Source: Bacilli bacterium
GTDB taxonomy: Bacteria > Bacillota_I > Bacilli_A > RFN20 > CAG-288
Direction: 5' to 3'
Assembly: GCA_900770925.1 (NCBI GenBank)
Contig: CAAGLY010000024.1
Coordinates: 6,236 to 70,235, forward strand
Length of the DNA stretch: 64,000 nt
Position 1 is the stretch's first letter. The number at the start of each line of letters is the position of its first letter. Shown here piece after piece: positions 27,461 through 36,217 of the stretch. Made by a program: the position numbers and the translations under genes. The notes under the pieces are model-generated. The model ran no database searches. It worked only from the letters and a program-made list of their open reading frames with translations, and was not told the origin of the DNA.

Positions 27461-28225
27461 TTACCTCTTTGTATTGCGCTGATAGATTCTAGCTAAGCCC
27501 CTGAAAGTCAGATCCGGATCGTAAGTGAAATCAAATAACCTGTCTTTTAATAGACTTGCACAGCTTCCTGTTAGGATTGGAGTCAGTTCTCTGTCCCTCT
27601 CTCCTTCCCTCTTTTTCTTCCTTTCCCGGCAGAGCATCCTGTATCCGTAAAGGATACCGGAGTTCCTGCTTTCCTTTGTTGACTTTCCAATTAGGCGTTT
27701 TGGTTTCTCTAGCTCGATATCCCATAACTGGGCAGAATTCTGCCACCTATTAGAGGCAGAACTCCTCCTTCCGGGAAAAAGAGCGCCACCATAGAATTCT
27801 TTCTTTGCTGTGCAGGTGATGAAGGAGCTGACCGAACTTAAATCGGCAATGAAGTAATCCTTTTCACCTTTGGTCAATGCGCCGACACAGTCACAGAGAA
27901 GGTCGCTTCCGACCTCGGCTGGATTATCCATCCGGATAGCGAGTCCTGTTTTTAGGGATTTGTTTAGAACAAGACAGTCTTTTCCAATAAGCTTAGAGAC
28001 AGCATTCTTGATCCGGTTTGTCCTAGAAGGGACAACGGAAGAGAGGATGGCTCCTTCTATCTGGCTGGTGCTGATGTTTTCGAAAGCGAGGTATTGTTTC
28101 CTTAGCAGGATGTACTCTCCTTCCGATTTCCTTTTATCGGTGTAAGTCCGATAGCGGGAGGTGGGTTTTTCATCGAAAAAACACCTGTTTAGGGAATCAT
28201 TCCCTAAATCGAGAATAAAAATCAT
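27461..28225 (-). CDS. coaX: Type III pantothenate kinase, divergent
   Basis: 254 residues, the usual CoaX size. It phosphorylates pantothenate in the first step of CoA synthesis. Seen: N-terminal DLGN with Asp6, GAILSSVVPS, MDNPAEVGSDLL, ADLSSVSSF (homologues have D-GTATT), GGALFPGMMSSASNMWQNSAQ, and ES-M-NSGILYGY. Both the PGMM pair (AGG AGG at 27764-27769, read on the minus strand) and ESM match family consensus only with AGG as Met. The phosphate-binding loop is changed (SSVSS for GTATT), so activity may be altered. RBS GGAGGAG. Operon with the ECF component. Confidence 0.8.
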   Translation of the reverse strand: MIFILDLGNDSLNRCFFDEKPTSRYRTYTDKRKSEGEYILLRKQYLAFENISTSQIEGAILSSVVPSRTNRIKNAVSKLIGKDCLVLNKSLKTGLAIRMDNPAEVGSDLLCDCVGALTKGEKDYFIADLSSVSSFITCTAKKEFYGGALFPGRRSSASNRWQNSAQLWDIELEKPKRLIGKSTKESRNSGILYGYRMLCRERKKKREGERDRELTPILTGSCASLLKDRLFDFTYDPDLTFRGLARIYQRNTKR

Positions 28226-28401
28226 ATTAGAATGTCTCCTCCTTCTACAGTCCAGAGAAGTATCTGGTACCGTGTGAGCAAGTCATCTGAGACGGAGAAA
28301 GTTTATTCCTCCCTTCTTTATTTGTCAAGGAACGAAAAAGAAATTGGTTTGATGTTACTTCGCAAAAAACAGAATTTTCAAAAAAATACGAGAGTACAGA
28401 T

Positions 28402-28503
28402 ATGAAATTGATTGAAAGAGGCAGGTATCTTAAACGGCTGCAGAATATGATTGGAACTCCGGACATTAGGAATCCGGATTGTGGATATTGCAACGATGTT
28501 TAA
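28402..28503 (+). pseudogene. N-terminal relic of an AAA/DUF4143 ATPase
   Basis: The 33-residue ORF begins MKLIERGMYLKRLQNMIGTP (AGG read as Met), closely resembling the start of DUF4143-family ATPases just before their Walker A loop, and then stops without any P-loop. No continuation is visible downstream. I take it as the stump of a deleted third copy of the family in this window. Confidence 0.5.
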
Positions 28504-28850
28504 AAAAGAATAATTCACTTTGTATTTCTTAAAGATATTAATTTTTGCAAAGTAAGTCCTGCAAAACAAATTCCTGTATTAGAGCCTTTGGCAGATATCT
28601 GAAATATGGGGGATGGTCTCTTAATCGTTCTAGTGGTGAGCCATACTCCCGCTTCATGATTTTGTTTTGCTTTGGAATGTTTTAAATATACTATGCCTGA
28701 AATGGAACCGCTTTCAAATAGCGAAAATAGGATAGAAAAAGGAATAAAACAGAGGCATAGTTTTTCTTTTTCTTTTTGTGAACCGAAAACCGATAAATGA
28801 TAGAAATAGAAAACATTGCTATTTTTTCTTCTGTTTTTTAAAATATCAGT
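28504..28850. other. Intergenic region without recognisable genes
   Basis: About 350 AT-rich bases with no convincing ORF, tRNA or terminator. It follows the ATPase relic and may hold further decayed sequence plus the promoter of the small membrane protein. Confidence 0.4.
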
Positions 28851-29267
28851 ATGAAAAAACTCAAAAAACTATTCCAGGATAAACTCTTCCTGACCATCTT
28901 GCGATGTGTGTTCTCTCTTCTGTTAGGTAGGATATTCTTCCTTAGTTATTATTTTACACATGAAAGCACTTACAGCACCATATCTACGGCATTTTTCATT
29001 CCAAGTGCAATTCTTATCTGTATCGGTTTTTTCTCTCTGATTAATCATTTCGGAGGTAGGGATTTTGTCGGCTATGCCTCTGCTACCACAATCCAGTTTC
29101 TTAAGCGTAATCCAGAGAAGCAGTTTGAGGATCTTGTCTCTTATAAGGAATATAAGAATAGCCAGCGGGAATTCGAAGGTCCTGTCTATCTTCCTTACTT
29201 TATTTTCGGCGTCATTTATCTTGCAGCAGCAATTGTATTTTACATATTATTCAGGAAGTCCATCTAA
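28851..29267 (+). CDS. Small membrane protein, DUF3899-like
   Basis: 138 residues with two N-terminal hydrophobic segments (about 13-38 and 43-66), a polar middle (FVGYAS ... DLVSYKEYKNSQRE) and a C-terminal helix. The layout, with a short motif after helix 2 and a basic Y-K-E segment, resembles DUF3899 proteins of Firmicutes. LLG-M-IFF and FGG-M-DF are AGG sites inside or next to helices, better as Met than Arg. No clear operon partner; oppA follows after 88 bases with its own RBS. Function unknown. Confidence 0.5.
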   Translation: MKKLKKLFQDKLFLTILRCVFSLLLGRIFFLSYYFTHESTYSTISTAFFIPSAILICIGFFSLINHFGGRDFVGYASATTIQFLKRNPEKQFEDLVSYKEYKNSQREFEGPVYLPYFIFGVIYLAAAIVFYILFRKSI

Positions 29268-29355
29268 TTGACTCTGGAAATCATTCTCTCTAAACTTGAC
29301 ACAACCTTTTCATTGATGTGTTCATCAGCGGAAAGAATCTAAGGAGGACTATTCC

Positions 29356-31632
29356 ATGAAAAAAACAAAACTGATGTTGACGTCGCTTCTTTCTCTTCTT
29401 CTGCTAACTGGCTGCCACCACGAAACAGAAAATTCGACTTCTGTTTCGACTCCGGAAGAAAAACCATCTGAGCAGACAAAGACCGAACCCTTTACCGGTA
29501 CAGCTAACCTGACTGGTTTATCGGCAGAGGAAAAAACGGAACTTCTTGGTCAGAGGGAAGGCTATGCACAGAAGAACCATCTGACCGGTATTCCGCTTTA
29601 TGGTTCTGGCGGTTATACCTTAATCAGCGAACGTATTGCGCTTCCGGTAACCAATAACGTAGCGAACTATGGGTTCGGTACCTTACGGGAAGGCTATATT
29701 AAAACCAATAGGACGGATGAGCAGGAACCGGTAAAAGCCTATCAAGGCTATTACCATACGGCGCTTGCTTCTACCACGAATAATCTGTCATCTCTTGATG
29801 CTTCGGATAATAGCACTGGTAATTTAGTCGGTTATATCACGTCAAGCCTTTTCAGCCAACGTCTGGTCAAGAAAAAGGATGCGAACAAGACCTATGAAGA
29901 GAAATATGAGTGGTATGGATCCTTAGCCAAGGAGGATGCTCCGGAAGGTGTGGATGATGATTATGCAACGACCCATTCTTCCAAGAAGTGGAGAATTAAG
30001 GTCAAGACTGGTGCAAACAGCGGGCTGAAGTTCAAGACCTTATCCACAAAGAGCATTGACGGAATCGCTATTTCTTCTTTCAACGATACTCCGGTTACAG
30101 TGGATGACTATATCTTTGCCCTTAAGGTCAGGATGACTCAGAAGTACGGCAATTACTATGCTTTCCAGTATGCGTCAGATGCTTCCGAGATGGTCGGCGC
30201 AACCGATTATCTTGACGCAACAGCGGAAAACGGAAGGACGAGCGATAAGGCTAAGGCTGCCTGGAACAATGTCGGATACAAGAAAATCGATGATGAGACA
30301 ATCGAAGTCGAATTTGTCCATCCGACCGATCAGTTCGGAGCAAAGCATCGTCTAAGTGACACCCTTCTTTCTCCGATTAACGAGAAGTTCTACACCTTAG
30401 TCACGACTCTGAAGGCAAACGGAAAGATCGATGAAGGCGCCTTCACAAACGATAACTATGCAAAGTCGATCTCAACAACATATACTCCTGCCGATACGAC
30501 TCTCTCTTTAGGTGCCTATACGGTGAAGGAATACGAGACCGGAACCGGAACGGATAACCGTCTTGTCTTTGTGAAGAACGAAGACTGGGTCGATACGGTC
30601 AACGAAAAGAAAGAGACCGGATATGATATCTACCGTATTCCGGGAATCGTGGTCAATGTCAATTCGGCAATGAATCAGGATCCAACCGCCAATTACAACA
30701 ATTTCAAAGCCGGAAAGACGGATGTCTCAAGTATTCCTTCTTCTGTAAAGGATACTGAAGCCGGGGATAAGCCATATAAGCACTATGTTCCTGGCGATTC
30801 TGTCTGGAAGCTTCAGGTCAACTCCCTGACTCAGGAGGAATGGAACAGCATCTTCAAAAAAGGCGGTGAAGTCATTGAAGACTATCAGACTGAAGATGAA
30901 AAGGACTACTATCAGTGCAAGCCGATCAGGAGCAATGATGACTTCATCAATGGTGTCTATACCTGCATTAACCGTGAAGCGCTTGCTGATCTTGTCTCTG
31001 CCGATATCGGAGATTCCTTCTTCTCTGAACTGTATGAGATTGATCCGATTAACCATGTCTCCTATAACTCCACCGAAGCCCACAAGAAAGCAAGGAAGAA
31101 CTATTATCCGAGCACGCATGGCTATAACCTAGAAGCCTCTAAGCAGCTCTTCTCCCGTGCTATCGATTCGGAGTTAACAGCCGGACACTATAAAGCCGGA
31201 ACGAAAGACAATCCGACGGTCATCCAGGTTCAGGTTGCCTATCAGACTCAGAGCCAGATTGAACAGGAAGGAACCGCTGTCGAGAAGTACATCGAGGATG
31301 CTTTTAATGCAGTCGGACTCGATAAAGGCGTTAAGCTCGATGTTGTCAATTATGCTCCGGCAGTCTGGTCGGATATCTACTACAACAGGACGCTTGTAGG
31401 CAAGTTCGATTTTGCCTTTGCCGCTATCTCTGGCGGTACTCTTGATCCAATCGGCTTCAGGAATACGCTCTGCTCCAACTCCCGTACTACCTTTACTCTT
31501 TCCTGGGGAGCCCATACGAATGTCGATACCGGCGAGATTGTCTATAATGACAAATCCTATTCGTTCGATGCAAGGTACGAAGCCCTTGCCTTAGGCGATG
31601 CTGAGATTAAGGATGGTGCGTTGGTCTACTAA
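29356..31632 (+). CDS. oppA: Oligopeptide-binding lipoprotein OppA
   Basis: 758 residues, larger than typical OppA (~550). Lipobox LTGC (Cys20). Family 5 solute-binding fold: DDYIFALKVRMTQ (VxDyv-a--R motif), VEFVHPTDQFGAKH, LGAYTVKEYETG, then the C-terminal lobe with QLFSRAIDSE and IQVQVAYQT. Extra polar segments are inserted in both lobes. It captures peptides outside the membrane for OppBCDF encoded downstream. RBS AAGGAGG. A terminator-like hairpin follows, which would allow more OppA than the membrane and ATPase subunits, as in many opp operons. Confidence 0.85.
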   Translation: MKKTKLMLTSLLSLLLLTGCHHETENSTSVSTPEEKPSEQTKTEPFTGTANLTGLSAEEKTELLGQREGYAQKNHLTGIPLYGSGGYTLISERIALPVTNNVANYGFGTLREGYIKTNRTDEQEPVKAYQGYYHTALASTTNNLSSLDASDNSTGNLVGYITSSLFSQRLVKKKDANKTYEEKYEWYGSLAKEDAPEGVDDDYATTHSSKKWRIKVKTGANSGLKFKTLSTKSIDGIAISSFNDTPVTVDDYIFALKVRMTQKYGNYYAFQYASDASEMVGATDYLDATAENGRTSDKAKAAWNNVGYKKIDDETIEVEFVHPTDQFGAKHRLSDTLLSPINEKFYTLVTTLKANGKIDEGAFTNDNYAKSISTTYTPADTTLSLGAYTVKEYETGTGTDNRLVFVKNEDWVDTVNEKKETGYDIYRIPGIVVNVNSAMNQDPTANYNNFKAGKTDVSSIPSSVKDTEAGDKPYKHYVPGDSVWKLQVNSLTQEEWNSIFKKGGEVIEDYQTEDEKDYYQCKPIRSNDDFINGVYTCINREALADLVSADIGDSFFSELYEIDPINHVSYNSTEAHKKARKNYYPSTHGYNLEASKQLFSRAIDSELTAGHYKAGTKDNPTVIQVQVAYQTQSQIEQEGTAVEKYIEDAFNAVGLDKGVKLDVVNYAPAVWSDIYYNRTLVGKFDFAFAAISGGTLDPIGFRNTLCSNSRTTFTLSWGAHTNVDTGEIVYNDKSYSFDARYEALALGDAEIKDGALVY

Positions 31633-31654
31633 GAAGATCATCTCTAGATGGCAG

Positions 31655-31687
31655 AAGCTGAACTGGAATTTGTCCGGTTCAGCTTTT
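31655..31687 (+). terminator. Leaky terminator between oppA and oppB
   Basis: AAGCTGAAC (31655-31663) pairs with GTTCAGCTT (31677-31685) with extra G-C pairs in the loop and TTTT after it. The downstream genes have no obvious separate promoter, so partial read-through is inferred. Confidence 0.6.
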
Positions 31688-31733
31688 GCATCATTAGCAT
31701 CCATTTCATCAAATTTTAAGAAAGGAAACGAAA

Positions 31734-32765
31734 ATGGTAAAATACATTATCAAGCGAGTCTTGCTAGCTATTGTTACCTTATTTATCATTCTGTCCCTCA
31801 CTTTTATCCTTATCCAGCTTCTTCCGTTTGAGAAACCGGTAGGGACAAGTGCCCAGCAGATTGCCTACTATACGAAGCAGGCTTCCTTAGGCTATCTGAT
31901 CCGGACAACGGAGCTGAACAGTAAGCTTGGTACTCCTCTTTATACGACCACTGTCTCTAGTACTACTTATTATTTCTATCAGGCTCCTATTCTCGGTCAG
32001 TATCTTTCCTGGCTGAAGAATATCTTCACTGCATGGGACTGGGGGCTGAGCAAATCGGTTCAGGCTAATGTTCCGGTGAGGAGCATTATTGCTAAAGGAC
32101 TTCCGGTTACGATTGAAGTCAATGTCCTATCGGTTGTTCTCTCTGTTCCGCTTGGAATCGGACTAGGTATCTGGGCAGCCTTAAAGAAGAATAAGCCGAC
32201 CGATCACATTATCTCAACTTTAATCAGGATTTTTATCTCTGTTCCTAGCTTTGTCATCATTACCTTCCTGATTCTGACTTTCGGCTATAGGTGGAAGATT
32301 TTACCGACAGAATGGGCGAAGTCGACTTCTCCTCTTTCGGTCAAGGCAGCTGCCTTTGTTATTCCGGTTCTTTCTCTCTCTTTCTCAAGTATCTGCGGAT
32401 ACTGCCGGTTCACCCGTGCAGAACTCTGCGATGTTCTTTCTTCGGATTATCTGCTTCTGGCGAGAACGAAGGGACTGACGAAGAAACAGTCGGTCAGGCG
32501 TCATGCTTTACGTAATGCCAGGGTTCCGATTCTTCCTTCAATCCTCTCGGAGGTTGTCGGTATTCTCTCCGGCTCGATGATTCTTGAGACACTGTATAAC
32601 ATCCCCGGAATCGGAAATCTGTTCTATGAGGCACTGACGGCAAAAGACTACAACTTGTTAATGGCGGACAGGGCCTTGTTTACCAGTATCGGACTATTAG
32701 CCGGAATTGTTCTTGATTTATCCTACGGATTCTTAGATCCGCGTATCAGAATGGGGGAAAAGTAA
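31734..32765 (+). CDS. oppB: Oligopeptide ABC permease OppB
   Basis: 343 residues. N-terminal helix, a ~70-residue extracytoplasmic loop, then five membrane helices. The coupling motif is RTKGLTKKQSVRRHALRNA-M-VP and the C-terminal end NLLMAD-M-ALFTSIG, with both Met from AGG and both conserved as Met/Leu in homologues. FGY-M-WKILPTEW is another. It forms the peptide channel with OppC. RBS AAAGGAAA; oppC begins one base after its stop. Confidence 0.9.
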   Translation: MVKYIIKRVLLAIVTLFIILSLTFILIQLLPFEKPVGTSAQQIAYYTKQASLGYLIRTTELNSKLGTPLYTTTVSSTTYYFYQAPILGQYLSWLKNIFTAWDWGLSKSVQANVPVRSIIAKGLPVTIEVNVLSVVLSVPLGIGLGIWAALKKNKPTDHIISTLIRIFISVPSFVIITFLILTFGYRWKILPTEWAKSTSPLSVKAAAFVIPVLSLSFSSICGYCRFTRAELCDVLSSDYLLLARTKGLTKKQSVRRHALRNARVPILPSILSEVVGILSGSMILETLYNIPGIGNLFYEALTAKDYNLLMADRALFTSIGLLAGIVLDLSYGFLDPRIRMGEK

Positions 32766-32766
32766 A

Positions 32767-34629
32767 ATGGAAAAATTCAGTTACTTTGATTCTTCCGGAA
32801 AATCCCACTCGGTTGATCTTGATGCAAAGGAATTTGAGTTTGCGCAGAAAGATAAGGATATTACGGATGTCAAATTCAAAGGCAAACCGGTCACTTTTGC
32901 CCGGGATGCCTTAATCCGCTTCTGCAAGAACAAGTCGAGCATTGTCGCAACCATCGTTCTAGGATTGATTGTCCTGCTTTCTCTTATCCTTCCGGCGGCT
33001 ATCCCTTATGATGTCTCTTCGACTCATGCGGAAGAGACCTTCCTTGCTCCGAAGCTGTTTAAGGCGGGAACCGGATTTTTAGACGGGACAAAGAAGTATA
33101 AGGATGTTGTCTATGATGAGACGACCGGCTATCCCTCCTCTGCCTCGAATCTAGATAACGACTCTATCCTGAAAGATACGAGGGAAGTCTATGACGGATA
33201 CACAAGTACGGTCTATTCCTTTGCCCATAACGGATATGTCCGTATCGGGAATTCCTCTACAAGTGCTTCCGCTTCTCTTTCTACGAAGTCCTTTACGGTC
33301 TCGGATAAGGATAACCTCACTCTTAGCTTCGAAATGGAATCCGGATTAGATCCGGAAAACTACGATAATTCCTGCTACGATGTGACTTTAGACTACTTAG
33401 ACGGAACAGAAACGAAATCCGTCTCTCTCTTAAAGGATTCCTATTCCTATGGAAGCCAGACTCTGTCTCTTAAAGAGGCCCTTAAGGACGTGAATGGGGA
33501 TACCTTCTCTATTTCCTTCCTGGTTTCACCGGTGAAGGAAACAAGCAAGGCAGTCTTTCTTAAGTCCCTTACTCTATCCGATAACGGAAATAGTCTCTAT
33601 GAGTTCAGCGATGCCGCCCAGGCTCTCTATAAAAAGGAACTCAGTCTCAGCGGAAACGATGTTTCCCTGTATCAGGGAATCATCAAATACTGCTCTTTCT
33701 CCTATGACACTTACAATGCCAAATACGGAGATAAGAAGAGGGTTATCGGTGAATCGGAGAGGAAGAAATACATCAAGAAAGGCTATCTTAGCTATGACTT
33801 CTCTATCGGTCCTTCCTCCTTCAAGATACTGAATGAAGCAAAATGCCCGATTAAATCAGTACTTAAGCAGAATACAGTCGAAGGACTGATTACAGTTACG
33901 GACAGGGACTGTATTGTCACCTACTACAAATATCTTGGCTATACCAAGATGCCTGTCCATCTCTTTGGCACAAACGGACAAGGCAAGGATAGGCTCAAGT
34001 ATGTTGCCGAAGGAACAAGAAACTCTTTAGCCCTAGGTGTTCTGATATCTCTGATTGCCTTTGTCTTCGGTCTTATCTTCGGTGCAATTGAAGGATACTT
34101 CGGCGGAAGGGTCGATCTGATCAGGGAGCGGATTGTCGATATTCTCGGCTATATCCCCTGGATTGTCATCGTCACGCTCTGTGTTCTTCATTTAGGGCAG
34201 GGATTCGGTGTCTTTATCCTTGCGAGGTGTCTGACGGGGTGGATTTCTACATCGTCCATCACCCGAACGCAGTTCTACCGGTTCAAGAAGCGGGAATATG
34301 TTCTTGCTTCAAAGAGCCTAGGCGCTAAGGATTCACGGCTGATCTTTACTCATATCCTACCTAATTCCTTAGGAACGATTGTGACTTCTTCGGTCTTAAT
34401 GATCCCTTCGGTTATCTTCTCTGAGGCGAGTATCTCCTACCTCGGAATCGGACTTAAGGGACTCTCTTCTCTCGGTGTTATCCTTAGCTCGAACCAGATT
34501 TACATCAATTCTTATGCTTATCTCCTTGTCTTCCCCTCTGTTGTCCTTGCTCTGATGAGGATCTGCTTCAACCTCTTCGGTAACGGATTACGGGATGCCC
34601 TTAATCCATCCTTGAAAGGAAGTGATTGA
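32767..34629 (+). CDS. oppC: Oligopeptide ABC permease OppC with ~310-residue extracytoplasmic insertion
   Basis: 620 residues, about twice the usual 300. A cytoplasmic N-terminus (1-~56) and TM1 (~58-80) are followed by an insertion of roughly residues 85-397. The canonical core begins at HLFGTNGQGKD-M-L (398-410) and carries five helices and the coupling loop SKSLGAKDSRLIFTHILPN. The insert is Ser/Thr/Asp/Tyr-rich and beta-like (for example LSTKSFTVSDKDNLTLSFE) and must face outside. It may help dock OppA or bind peptides or the cell wall. AGG-Met at KD-M-L and in the membrane domain fits homologues. Confidence 0.85.
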   Translation: MEKFSYFDSSGKSHSVDLDAKEFEFAQKDKDITDVKFKGKPVTFARDALIRFCKNKSSIVATIVLGLIVLLSLILPAAIPYDVSSTHAEETFLAPKLFKAGTGFLDGTKKYKDVVYDETTGYPSSASNLDNDSILKDTREVYDGYTSTVYSFAHNGYVRIGNSSTSASASLSTKSFTVSDKDNLTLSFEMESGLDPENYDNSCYDVTLDYLDGTETKSVSLLKDSYSYGSQTLSLKEALKDVNGDTFSISFLVSPVKETSKAVFLKSLTLSDNGNSLYEFSDAAQALYKKELSLSGNDVSLYQGIIKYCSFSYDTYNAKYGDKKRVIGESERKKYIKKGYLSYDFSIGPSSFKILNEAKCPIKSVLKQNTVEGLITVTDRDCIVTYYKYLGYTKMPVHLFGTNGQGKDRLKYVAEGTRNSLALGVLISLIAFVFGLIFGAIEGYFGGRVDLIRERIVDILGYIPWIVIVTLCVLHLGQGFGVFILARCLTGWISTSSITRTQFYRFKKREYVLASKSLGAKDSRLIFTHILPNSLGTIVTSSVLMIPSVIFSEASISYLGIGLKGLSSLGVILSSNQIYINSYAYLLVFPSVVLALMRICFNLFGNGLRDALNPSLKGSD

Positions 34630-34630
34630 T

Positions 34631-36217
34631 ATGGATGAAACAAAGAAAATTCTATCGGTACATAATCTCCGTGTCTCCTTTAAGACAGACTATGGAATCG
34701 TCCATGCTGTCCGGGGAGTTTCCTTCGACTTATACAAAGGGGAAACCCTTTGTATTGTCGGAGAATCCGGTTCCGGTAAGTCGGTTACATCTAAGACAAT
34801 CAGGGGTATTCTTCCTCCTTCTGCTAGGATTGAGGAAGGAAGCGTTGAGTTTGAAGGAGAAGATCTGACCAAGGTCTCCGAAGAGGAATTCCACAACATC
34901 CGCGGAAAGAAAATCGGAATGATCTTCCAGGATCCGCTTTCTTCCTTGAATCCGATCAGGAAGGTCGGAAAACAGATTACGGAAGCTAGGCTGATTAACC
35001 GCAATAGGCTTACCCGCCTTTATGAATCAAAGATTCAGAAGGAAAGGATAGCTCTTAAGAATGCACAGTCGAAGAAAAACACGGAAAAAGGAAAAACCTA
35101 TGCAGAGGAAGATTTCTTTCTCTCGGATAGCAAGAAGAAGCTCGATGATCTTCTCTACTCTCATCCGGACTGGACAAAACAGGAGAAAAAACAGGCGGTA
35201 AAGGAAGCCAAGCAGAAGCAGAAAGAAGGATATAAGATTATCCGGGCAGAAGGAAAAGCGAAACGGAAGGAAATCGATAAGGAATACAAGGCCTGCTATC
35301 CTTCCCTGAAAAAGGAACTGGACCAGAAAAAGAAAATAGCAAAAAAGGAGGTGGCACTCTATTACAAAGAACTTAAAAACGAGAAAAAAGAAAAACTGGC
35401 ATCTTTAAAGCAGAAACTTCTTCAGAGTAACAACTCCGAAGAGGCAAAGAAAGATTACGAAGTAAAGAAGAAACAGATTGAGGATGAATTCATCTCCAAG
35501 ACAAAGATAACGAAAGCCAGGGCGAAAGAAAAAGCCTTAGCAGTCAGGAAAGAAGTCGGTATTCCTCAGCCGGAACTGAGATTCAAGCAGTATCCGTTTG
35601 AATTCTCCGGCGGAAGGCGACAGCGTATTGTTATCGCGATTGCCTTAACGGCGAATCCGGATATTCTGATCTGCGATGAGCCGACAACTGCCCTTGATGT
35701 CACGATTCAGGCACAGATTCTGGAACTGATCAATAAGCTTAAAAAAGCCCGGAACAGGTCGATTATCTTCATCACCCATGATCTTGGTGTTGTTGCCAAT
35801 AGGGCAGACCGGGTTGCGGTCAGGTATGCCGGAAAGATTGTCGAAGTCGGAACAGTCTATGAGATCTTCTTCCAGCCAAAACATCCTTATACCTGGGCAC
35901 TTCTCTCTTCTATTCCGGATATCGATTCCAAGGAGAAGCTTGAGGCTATTCCAGGCACTCCTCCGAATCTTATCAACCCTCCGAAAGGAGACGCCTTTGC
36001 CCAGCGGAATAAGTATGCACTGAAGATTGACTATGAATATGAGCCACCGGAATTCTCTCTATCTCCTACCCATAAGGCATCGACTTGGCTCTTATATGAG
36101 AAGTTCGCTCCGAAAGTCACTAGGCCTTCTATCATCGAGAAACGGATTGAGCGTGCATTAGAAGAGGAAAAAGAATATGAACAGAAAAACAAAGAAGAAG
36201 GAAAACCTTCAGCTTGA
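34631..36217 (+). CDS. oppD: Oligopeptide ABC ATPase OppD with long charged insertion
   Basis: 528 residues against about 340 typical. The ATG at 34631 is one base after the oppC stop, with RBS GAAAGGAAG; an in-frame GTG at 34622 is less likely. Walker A GESGSGKS (44-51), Q-loop MIFQDPLSSLNP (97-108), then a ~190-residue Lys/Glu-rich predicted coiled coil (about 122-315) before the signature FSGG-M-RQR (Met from AGG; GGMRQR is the invariant family form), Walker B LICDEPTTALD and H-loop THD. The usual C-terminal Cys-rich motif has lost its cysteines. It energises peptide import. Confidence 0.9.
   Translation: MDETKKILSVHNLRVSFKTDYGIVHAVRGVSFDLYKGETLCIVGESGSGKSVTSKTIRGILPPSARIEEGSVEFEGEDLTKVSEEEFHNIRGKKIGMIFQDPLSSLNPIRKVGKQITEARLINRNRLTRLYESKIQKERIALKNAQSKKNTEKGKTYAEEDFFLSDSKKKLDDLLYSHPDWTKQEKKQAVKEAKQKQKEGYKIIRAEGKAKRKEIDKEYKACYPSLKKELDQKKKIAKKEVALYYKELKNEKKEKLASLKQKLLQSNNSEEAKKDYEVKKKQIEDEFISKTKITKARAKEKALAVRKEVGIPQPELRFKQYPFEFSGGRRQRIVIAIALTANPDILICDEPTTALDVTIQAQILELINKLKKARNRSIIFITHDLGVVANRADRVAVRYAGKIVEVGTVYEIFFQPKHPYTWALLSSIPDIDSKEKLEAIPGTPPNLINPPKGDAFAQRNKYALKIDYEYEPPEFSLSPTHKASTWLLYEKFAPKVTRPSIIEKRIERALEEEKEYEQKNKEEGKPSA

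Noticed and set aside
28378..28569. 63-codon minus-strand ORF
   Set aside because: Antisense to the DUF4143 relic and without an RBS or family similarity.
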